This document shows positions 56,625 to 64,000 of a stretch of DNA of 64,000 nucleotides, piece by piece (the stretch's first letter is position 1; each line of letters opens with the position of its first letter). The position numbers and the translations under genes were made by a program. The stretch lies in contig CM075939.1 in NCBI GenBank assembly GCA_038030265.1, positions 53,115,253 to 53,179,252 on the forward strand, in the 5' to 3' direction. The notes under the pieces are model-generated. The model had not been told where the DNA came from. It saw only the letters and a list, made by a program, of their open reading frames with translations, and made no database searches. The stretch is from Corythucha ciliata. Lineage: Eukaryota; Arthropoda; Insecta; Hemiptera; Tingidae.

Positions 56625-57954
56625 ATGGAACTAAATTTCGCGAAAGTTCAAATCGGTCTGTTGGAGGGTAAGGATAACTGGAGCACCTGGAAATACAAGA
56701 TATGCATTCTGCTGAGAGGAGTAGAAAATGCAATGGAACTTGTCGAAGGAAAATTCCAAGGCCCAATGATCCGACTCCTGAGAGTACAACAAAGCATTAG
56801 AAAGAAGTTGACTCCTATATGAAAATTGAGAGTACTGTTATGCTCATTCTAACGACAAACATGACGGAAGATACGCTACAAAAGGTTATGCGTTTCTCTA
56901 CTGCTCGAGAGATATGGCTAGAACTACACAGACTTTTTGACGGAGTTTCTGGGATAAAGCGTACGAAATATATCTTCAATTTTTTAGCTATGAAAGACAA
57001 CCGGGAGACGACATGGCAGCTCACATGTCTAAGCTGAAGAATTTATGGTCCCAATTGAAGACTGAAGTGTCGAAAGAGAATGAAATCAATTTTGATTTAT
57101 TTTTAATCTGTAAAATTCTCGGGACATTGCCAGAAAGCTATTTTGCGTTTAAATCAAGTTGGATGATGATGACAAAAGGAGAAAGAACTATAGAAAACTT
57201 GACTACCCAGTTATGTGCGCATGAGAGAGCTTTGAACTTGAAGGACAACGAGTCAAACCAAGAGGCGCTGAATATTAATTCAAAAGGACGCATCAAATAT
57301 GAAAAACAGAGACATGGACCTTCGAAAGATATAGAGTGTCATTATTGCAAGAAAAGAGGTCACAAGGTCAGATGCTGCGAAAAATGGTTGGCGGACGGGA
57401 GACCTCCCAAGTCACGGACGACCAATGGTGCAACTCTTCTAGCTGAAAGTACGGCTTGTACAATGGATTGCGACTATGAAAACTGGTATGCAGACAACGG
57501 CGCGACGAATCATTTGGCGAACAAAAAAGGCGTTTTCCAGAAGTTTGAGTATTTTACGGAAAATCACACTCTAACAACGGCCAGTGGAGAAACGATAAGA
57601 GCCGTTGGTAAGGGAGAAGTTTCAGTTGAATCCGGAGTAAATAGCAGACGACAAACAATAGTACTCAGCGATGTCTGGTTCGTGCCAGAAATCAAGAAAA
57701 AGTTATTTTCAATTCTTGCTGCTCAGGACAAACAGCAGCGCAGTGTATTTGTTTCAAAAAGCGAAACCTGTTTTCTAAAAATCAATGGTAAAATTATAGT
57801 TACAGGAAAGAGAAATCGAAGAGGAGGTTTATTCAAAATGAATTTAAGAACTCAACTTCCAAGTAAACAAACGGTAGATACCAATGCTATTTCAACAGAA
57901 ACAGAAAATAAACTAGGTACAACTTTACCACGAGCGTTTTGGACACCAAAATAA
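56625..57954 (+). pseudogene. Copia 3 gag and protease, frameshifted
   Basis: Three frames make up this gene: an N-terminal part (LLEGKDNWSTWKYKICILL), a middle part after a shift near 56820 (LTTNMTEDTLQKVM, IWLELHRLFDG) and the rest after a shift near 57010. The zinc knuckle is CHYCKKRGHKVRCC. The protease block reads WYADNGATNHLANK, with Asn where most copia proteases have DSGA. It ends at RAFWTPK; one base over, the frame reads HERFGHQNNRH, the start of the integrase finger. Confidence 0.88.
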
Positions 57955-58800
57955 CAGACACGTGAGAAAAATAATAGAAAAGGAACTAGGAATAAAGGTC
58001 GAGTTGAAGCGTGAATTTTGTCAAGGATGCGTTTATGGAAAAACACATCGCAAGAAGTTCGGTACTCGTGAAAGAGCCACGAAACCAGGAGAATTAATTC
58101 ACACCGACGTTTGCGGTCCTTTTCTTATTAGTTCTATCTCAGGATATAAGTACTATGTACTTTTCAAAGATGACTTCACGAGATTTCGATTTGTTCATTT
58201 CCTCAGAAGAAAATCGGAAGTTACTGAAAAATTGGAAGAAGTTTTGGCAGAGATAAGATCCAGAGGACATAAAGTAAATGAAATAATATCCGATAATGGA
58301 GGGGAATTCGACAACGAAAGCGTGAGGATAATATTGAAAAGGCATGGTATACGTCAAAGATTCACGATGCCATACACACCAGAACAAAACGGCTGTTCGG
58401 AAAGAGAAAACCGTACGTTAGTAGAAAAGGGCACGTTGTTTCATGCACGCTCACGGCGAAATTCCTCAAGGTCTATGGGCGGAAGTAATAAACACGGCAA
58501 AATACGTATTGAACTTGACCGCACCAAGTAACGTTTCTGATAAATCGCCTTTTGAGCTCTGGTACGGTACGAAACCAACGTTGAAACACTTGCGAGTGAT
58601 AGGTTGCACTTGCTATGCTCATGTACCTAAGCAGTGTCGTAAGAAAATGGACAAGAAAGCTATAAAAGGGATCCTGATCGGCTATGACGGTATTGAAGGA
58701 TATCGAATATGGTGCAAGGAAAAGTTCAAAATGATACGATCACGAGATGTTACATTCGTAGAAAATCCTTTGGAAGAAAGTGAAAACAAGTTGAAGCCAA
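57900..58800 (+). pseudogene. Copia 3 integrase
   Basis: HHCC finger (FGHQNNRH ... FCQGCVYGK), first catalytic Asp in LIHTDVCGPF, second in EIISDNGGEFDNES, Glu in TPEQNGCSERENRT. A frameshift near 58440 separates the C-terminal part (WAEVINTAKYVLN, SPFELWYGTKPTLKHLRV, GYDGIEGYRIW). All catalytic residues are retained. Confidence 0.9.
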
Positions 58801-59906
58801 ATGACAACGACTCTAAAGAAGAGGGAAAACAATATGAACTTGAACTTTGTAATAAACAAAATCAAACATTTTTCGATCACCGGGAAAATCCAGAAGAGAA
58901 GGAAGAAAACACAACAGAAATAGAACACATGTCTGATTCAGGAACAACTGAGGACGAGAGTGAAGAAAATGAAGTACTCGCCGAAATAGAAACAGAACAA
59001 GAAGACAATCTGGACGGAGGAAGAGTATTGAGGGACAGATCGACTATTAAACCACCGGAGAGGTTCGACGAACTCGCGATGGTTGTTGAAGCTGCTGACG
59101 ATCCTCAAACATTCAAGGAAGCAATGCACGGCGAAGATCGAGAGCTTTGGCAAACAGCTATGAAAAGTGAAATCGAATCTTACATGAAAACAAAACATGG
59201 ATTCTCCAAGATCTACCGAAAGGAAAGAGAGCTTTGTCAAGTAAATGGGTATTTAAGCTAAAAAGGAATGCGGATGGCACGATCGATAAATACAAAGCAA
59301 GACTCGTAATTAAAGGATTTTCTCAGAAAAAGGGGGAAGATTATGCACAAACATTCAGTCCGGTAGCCCGAACTGGGACGATACGAGCTCTGTTGAGTGT
59401 AGCGGCTTGTGAAGGGTTAGCCCTAACTCAGTTCGATGTTTCTACAGCGTTCTTGTACGGAGAACTAGAAGAAGAAATATACATGCGTCAATCGGAAGGC
59501 TTCAGCGATGGAACCAGAAAAGTTTGCAGACTCAACCGCAGTTTAAATGGTCACAAACAGGCACCTCGCTGCTGGAACAAAAGATTCATCGGTTTTCTAG
59601 ATTCATTGGGATTCAAAAGAAGTGAAGCAGATCCCTGCTTGTGCATTAAAAAGTACGAAGGTAAGAAAATAATAATTGCACTCTACGTTGACGATGGATT
59701 GGTGGCTGCTACGCAACCAGATGATTTAACGAAATTCATCAATAAACTCAAATCGGAATTCAAAATAACGGTGAAAGAAGCAAGTTATTTTCTCGGAATG
59801 AAAATAGAAAGGAAAGAAGATGGATCAATCAGAGTTTCACAAACTGCGTACACTAGGAAGGTTTTGGATCGCTTCGGCATGAACGATTGTAGACCAGTAT
59901 ACGCAC
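58801..59906 (+). pseudogene. Copia 3 linker and reverse transcriptase
   Basis: A long acidic linker (Glu/Asn-rich, 58780-59040) precedes RVLRDRSTIKPPERFDELAM. A frame change near 59240 leads into RT: YKARLVIKGFSQKKGEDYAQ, FDVSTAFLYGELEEEIYM, HKQAPRCWNKRFIGF and IALYVDDGLVAA. The domain ends at the truncation point near 59906; downstream residues encoded to 59950 belong to the mariner arm. Confidence 0.9.
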
Positions 59907-60029
59907 CGTGTGGAAAAACACGGAGTAAATCATCAATTAGGCATAGGTGAACCTTCCTTAAACGCCTTTGATAACAGAGTAAATTTGTTGGCTTTTGCTA
60001 ATTAATCGGTTTAGTAAGGTCCAATAAGA

Positions 60030-60290
60030 TCCCTTCCTATCATACCACACCACATATTCATAAAAATCGGCGCTGAATTGCTTTCGATCGCGGCGTTGAG
60101 GTTTTCTTCCTCCCACTGGCGCCAGTTCGACTGTTGTTCATACCGTCTCGGGTAAACGTGGCATCGTCCGAAAAAAGAGTAAGAGGAACGGAATACTGAT
60201 TCTCGAACACTCAGTGATTAAAAATAATGCGACTCATTTCGTCTCCGTCGTGTAGATTTTGCACTTCCTGAAATTGGTACAGATAGTGTG
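60030..60290 (-). pseudogene. Mariner-like transposase remnant
   Basis: Minus-strand reading gives LYQFQEVQNLHDGDEMSR, a stop, then LTLFSDDATFTRDGMNN, a frame break, and MNMWCGMIGRDLIGPY. This order (QxVQxL, FSDEATFTRDG, NVWCGIIGDxLIGP) is typical of mariner/Tc-type transposases common in arthropod genomes, the FSD block holding the first catalytic Asp. The N-terminal DNA-binding part and the rest of the DDE/D core are missing. Confidence 0.75.
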
Positions 60291-61062
60291 TGAGAAATAT
60301 TCACTCTGGAAAAAACACATCACAAGAAAACGATAAACAAAAGAGCAGCTGTTGGAAATGATTAAAATACGTAGGTGTTCTTTAGAATACATTTTAGGTT
60401 GATTTATTCAATGTACATGCCAAGTTTTCCCCCCAATATCTTAAAAGTTGACAGTCAGGGGGGGGGGGTAAATTTTTTGGGAGTTTTGTCCTTTGTCACT
60501 CATAGTGCATTTCATTTTGAAAATTTAAGACAGGTTATTAAACTGAATAATCAGCAAAAACCAACTTTACTTTGTAATAACGCGTTTAAGGAAGTTTCAC
60601 CTATGCCTTAATTGATGACTTACTCCGTGTTTTTTCACACGTTAGGAACAATATCTCATATAAAAATGAACCGATTTCAATTCTTCAAAAAACAATTGAA
60701 AGCTCACGAGATGGAGATGTTTTACTGAAATTGGCGAAAAATTTTCACTATGATCACTTGGTCAGAAACTGGCGTTGACGTACACAGGAAAATTCGAAAA
60801 CGCCTGTTTCTTCATTTTTAACGAATTACTGAAATTTTTGGAGGCAACTAAAATGGTGTTGATCGACATTTCCTGAAGTAAAATTGTGTGATCTTTCCAA
60901 AAACGTCAGCAGTTTAAGGGTACAAAAAGAGGTTTACTCGTTGTTACGACTTTTTAGACGAAAAACAGCAAGTGGCTAAAAATACATAAATGTGCCTGTA
61001 ACTTCAAGAGAAATCATTTGCGACCCTATGTCAATAGGGTGATTTTGGTCGCAATTACTTAG

Positions 61063-61108
61063 TACTACAACATATTAAAATGTACGGCATTCGTCCTGAA
61101 ACACCCTG
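61063..61108 (-). repeat. Right outer TIR of the mariner-like element
   Basis: 46 bp ending GAAACACCCTG, followed by the TA duplication and the resumed gypsy RT frame. Confidence 0.9.
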
Positions 61109-61110
61109 TA

Positions 61111-61960
61111 TAGACTGGAAAAAGATGGCATCATATCGAAAATAAATTTCAGCGAATGAGGAACACCAATTGTTCCGATAGTGAAACCTAATGGAGACAT
61201 TAGATTATGCGCGGACTACAAATCAACACTTAATAAGGTGCTAAAGCCAGACAACTACCCGATTCCACGCACAGAGGACATTTTCGCGGAGATGGCAGAC
61301 GGAAAAAATTTCACGACGCTAGACATTACCTCCACGTCGAGATGGACGAAAAAAGCTCCAAAGTTCAGGCAATCAGCACGAAAAAAGGGATTTACCAAGT
61401 AAATCGCTTAATGTTTGGAACAAAAGTTGCCCCAGCAATTTGGCAGCGCTTCATATCTCAACTTCTGGAGGACATCCCAGGAGTGAGTGTTTTCTTTGAC
61501 GACATTGAAATTCACGCGTCTACATTTCAAGAACATCTCTCGAGGCTGAGAGAAGTTCTGAAACGCTTGAATCAAAATTATTTACGTTTAAACAAGAATA
61601 AATGCTCATTCTTCAAGAGTTCAGTAAAATACTTGGGATTTGTCATTCAAACAAAGGAATAAGTAAAGCACAAAATAAAATTCAAGCAGTCCTGGAAGCC
61701 CCACACGTCCAACGAATGCGGATCAAGTTAGAAGTTGGATCGGTCTGGTCATGTACTACTCACGATTCATAAAAAACTCTCTGGTACTCTCAAACCACTC
61801 TTCGATCTGTTAAAAACCAGAACAAAATTCCGTTGGACAGATGCCTGCGAAAAATCATTTCCAGCTGTCAAACAAGAAATAACATCCGATAACGTACTCA
61901 TAAAATACGACAGGGAACTCCCACTTATCCTAGCAACGGCAAGAAGCTATACGTGATGGC
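61111..61960 (+). pseudogene. Gypsy 2 reverse transcriptase and start of RNase H
   Basis: RT continues with a stop near 61156 (SE then TGA) and a frame shift near 61350: RLCADYKSTLNKVLKPDNYP, GIYQVNRLMFGTKVAPAIWQ and the active site VFFDDIEIHAST, with FFDD in place of the usual YxDD. LNKNKCSFFKSSVKYLGFVI and the RNase H entry (FRWTDACEKSFPAVKQEI, LPLILAT) follow. At 61942 the sequence jumps from LILAT directly into ARSYT, i.e. from the RNase H start to the integrase finger, so nearly all of RNase H is missing. Confidence 0.9.
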
Positions 61961-62750
61961 CGCAAATTGATCACGTTATAGAACAGATAGTTAAGAACTG
62001 CTCTAGATGTCAGTTGAACAAAAACCGCCCGAGGAAAGACGACGAGCATCCATGGCAAATACCAGAAGGACCTTGGCAGGGAATACATCTTGATTACGCC
62101 GGTCCATTCTTGGGAAAATACTTTTTGGTTGTTGTTGATGCACATTCAAAGTGGTTGGAAATACAAATAACGACCTCAACATCAACGGATGCGACAATAC
62201 AACCCCTCAGGGATCTCTTTGCTCGATTTGGACTACCTCTCGCAGTAGTAACCGACAATGGAAGTGGATTCACATCACATGAGTTTGAACATTTTCTCAA
62301 ATCGAATGGTATCAAACACATGCTGACCACACCGTACCATCCCTCATCGAACGGGCAAGCGGAAAGATATGTCCAAACACTCAAGTCAGTGGGGAACCGG
62401 GAACTCTGAATATGAAATTGAACAGATTTCTCCTCGTAAATCGTAGGACACCTCACGCGTTTACGGCATTGAGCCCATCTGAACTTGTGTTTGGTAGACA
62501 AATTAGATCGTTGATTGACCTTGTCAAACCCACACAGTTGGTGACACAAATTGAAAAGAAGAAGGCGAAAAGGTCATTTCAAATTGGAAATTCCGTGCTA
62601 GTGAGAAGCTTCAATGAACGAACACGGAAATGGAAAAAAGGAAAAATAATAAGAAAACTCGGCGAAGTGGTCTACCTGGTAGAAACAGCAGATGGTGTTC
62701 ATAAACGCCATGTTGATCAAATCAATCCTCTACTCCAGCTTTCTTCTTAA
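61940..62750 (+). pseudogene. Gypsy 2 integrase
   Basis: Finger remnant ARSYT...IEQIVKNCSRCQLNK, then catalytic Asp in GIHLDYAGPFLG, Asp in VVTDNGSGFTSHEFEHFL and Glu in PSSNGQAERYVQTLK. A stop at 62407-62409 and a shift precede the C-terminal part (SPSELVFGRQIRSLIDL, IGNSVLVRSFN, WKKGKIIRKLGEVVYLVE), which ends at a TAA (62748-62750) directly before the polypurine tract. No envelope gene lies between integrase and the 3' LTR. Confidence 0.92.
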
Positions 62751-62760
62751 GGAGGGAAGA

Positions 62761-62860
62761 TTATTGAGATTCTCCATTTGATTATTATTCTACTTAAAAA
62801 AATCATCATTTTTATTTGAAAAAAAAACACTTTTTCGCGAATCATTCTTTGAATACGTCA
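62761..62860 (+). repeat. 3' LTR of gypsy 2 (100 bp)
   Basis: Directly follows the purine tract GGAGGGAAGA (62751-62760) and ends AATACGTCA before the GCTG duplication. Confidence 0.92.
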
Positions 62861-63041
62861 GCTGTGACAGCTAAGACTTTAAGCTGTGGCCAATCAAAGA
62901 ACAATGCGCACAGGGATTCATTGTATTTTATTGGACACAGCTCAAAGCCCGAGCTTTCAATTTACGATTTTATAAAAAATTCAGACCCCACTTCTCTACA
63001 CTAAATCTGAGCGTACCGACGTCCCATGGGCAGGGCTGGGC

Positions 63042-63205
63042 AGTAATTGAATTACATGTAATTGAATTACGTAATTCAATTACAATTAGTAATTGGTAAT
63101 TTGTAATTGATAACAACACGCCATTGTAATTGATAATTTTTAATTAAAAGCACTTTTTCGAAGTAATTTGTAATTAACAATTACCAATTACAATTCCACC
63201 TTCAG
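63042..63205. repeat. AATTAC/GTAATT-rich palindromic tract
   Basis: After CAGGGCTGGGCAG the sequence is built from TAATTGAATTAC-type words, each near-palindromic, for about 150 bp. Confidence 0.8.
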
Positions 63206-63403
63206 AGCCAATATTACTTCGAAAACTTAGCGGGTACTATTTCGCGCCTTACATGGAGCTTTTGCAGGAGTTTTTGCATGAAATTCTCTGAAAAAAAAGA
63301 GTTTCAAAGCAATTATGACACGAGCGATATCCTCGAGCTTAGGGTTGCCAATTTGAAATTTGAGAAAAACGGTAAAAAGGTTTCAAAGATCAAAACCCCA
63401 AAC

Positions 63404-64000
63404 CAGTGGCGTAAGTAGGAATTTGTCATGGGGGGGGGGGAAGGATCAGATTGAAACCTCGTAAGGTTGAAAGTAGGCGGGTAATTTCACATTTTAGTCA
63501 TCATTCCACCCAGCCAGCACACTCTTGAATCTGGACATCTTGCAGGCCTCATCATAGCCTCAATCTCTCAGTTAAGGGCGATTTTTGGACTCTACCCGCA
63601 AATTAGCGCTTTTCTCAATTTTGGCCGAGTGTATCGTTCTTCTCAATTTCAGCCGCATATTAGCGGTTTTGCCCCACCCCCTTCCATAGCCATGAATTTG
63701 CGCATTTTCTCAACTTTAGCAGCAAAGTATCGTTTTTATCCTGAGAGCGATGTTTCTTAGTTATCCACGTTTTCTTCAATTTCAGCAGCATATTACCGAT
63801 TTTTTAATCTTTTTACCAGGGGATTAGCACTTTTCTCAGTTTCAGCTGGAAATTAACGTTTTTCTTTAGTGTTTTCCTCAATATTAGCCGCGAAATAGGG
63901 GGACTTTTCACGAATTACGATGTTTTTGTTTCACCATATGTACGCAATGCATGAGCGATTTTTCTCAGTTTACTCGGGAATTAGCGGTTTCTTCACCTAT
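63404..64000 (+). mobile_element. Terminus-plus-array element (family B), cut by the window end
   Basis: CAGTGGCGTAAGTAGG at 63404-63419 and a G-run (63430-63440) are followed from about 63590 by family B units (TTTTCTCAATTTTGGCCG, TTTCTCAGTTTCAGC). Same architecture as 48702-49925; the far terminus lies beyond the window. Confidence 0.65.

Larger units (their letters stand above)
56418..59906 (+). mobile_element. Ty1/copia element (copia 3) inside the mariner-like element, 3'-truncated
   Basis: Plus-strand gag, protease, integrase and RT. Bases up to 56577 (ending CACAACA) probably include a 5' LTR remnant, followed by GGTTATCACAACAGG as primer-binding site. The element stops at 59906 within the region after RT (FGMNDCRPVYAP) and meets mariner inner-TIR sequence, so RNase H, the polypurine tract and the 3' LTR were lost, along with about 0.5 kb of the left mariner TIR. 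Confidence 0.85.
56372..61108. mobile_element. Mariner-like element with long TIRs, inserted in gypsy 2 and itself interrupted
   Basis: The outer 46 bp at 56372-56417 (CAGGGTGTTTCAGGACGAAT onward) are inverted at 61063-61108 with one visible mismatch. TA duplications at 56370-56371 and 61109-61110 fit the Tc1/mariner superfamily. A second inverted pair, 59907-60005 and 60536-60641, implies that the original TIRs were roughly 570 bp. Between the inner arms only a transposase remnant remains. Confidence 0.85.
54862..62860 (+). mobile_element. Ty3/gypsy element (gypsy 2), complete ends, with nested insertions
   Basis: LTRs at 54862-54965 and 62761-62860 flanked by the 4-bp direct repeat GCTG (54858-54861 and 62861-62864). 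Without the 4.74-kb insertion at 56372-61108 the element is about 3.26 kb, short for gypsy because most of RNase H has been deleted. Gag, protease, RT and integrase are recognisable on the plus strand, with frameshifts. A GGAGGGAAGA polypurine tract abuts the 3' LTR. Confidence 0.93.

Noticed and set aside
62412..62750. An envelope-like gene after gypsy 2 integrase
   Set aside because: The frame is the C-terminal part of integrase; nothing lies between it and the 3' LTR.

Overview
The window is a piece of a metazoan nuclear genome, most likely arthropod. The copia elements resemble arthropod copia (one has a GGTTATGG primer-binding site, as in fly copia), and there are LINE, mariner-like and THAP/CXC-type transposon genes and many poly-G/poly-C runs. 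I cannot name the species. I see no convincing host protein gene, tRNA or rRNA gene in 64 kb. Essentially all recognisable content is mobile DNA or degenerate tandem repeats.

Layout. (1) 3-6760: a complete 6.76-kb DNA element bounded by ~345-bp inverted terminal repeats. It carries one uninterrupted minus-strand gene of about 1460 codons: two C2HC-like fingers, a large unassigned core, a FEN1/XPG-like PIN nuclease module and a C-terminal CXC (tesmin/TSO1-like) domain. A broken THAP-like finger lies on the other strand. This is the best candidate in the window for an undescribed system. (2) 7.0-10.5 kb: a GAGACC minisatellite, non-coding DNA and two short hairpin elements. (3) 10.5-16.0 kb: a decayed CR1/Jockey-type LINE broken by a copia fragment that has lost its 5' end and integrase. 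(4) 20.0-28.3 kb: a full-length copia element (minus strand, 111/115-bp LTRs, TATTC target duplication) inside an older short inverted-repeat element. Its 5' end plus flank was then duplicated in tandem (2.13-kb unit). (5) 30.1-33.0 kb: a badly decayed Ty3/gypsy pol. (6) 33-54 kb: a repeat landscape of at least five families of degenerate ~20-40-bp units. Several arrays sit between short inverted transposon-like termini (GTGGCGTRGCC or GCGGATCCA plus a G-run), and a 1.66-kb stretch is duplicated at 47.0 and 49.9 kb. (7) 54.9-62.9 kb: a gypsy element (100/104-bp LTRs, GCTG target duplication) interrupted by a mariner-like element (TA duplication), itself interrupted by a third copia element. 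(8) 63.0-64.0 kb: an AATTAC-rich tract and the start of another terminus-plus-array element.

How the genes relate. Only the 1460-codon gene of the first element looks intact. The copia, gypsy, LINE and mariner reading frames all carry frameshifts, stops or domain losses, although short near-identical LTRs show that some insertions are young. Order of events can be read at two loci: MITE-like element, then copia, then tandem duplication at 20-28 kb; gypsy, then mariner-like element, then copia at 55-63 kb. Coordinates of degenerate arrays are approximate (about 20-50 bp). All homology calls were made by reading motifs, without any database search.
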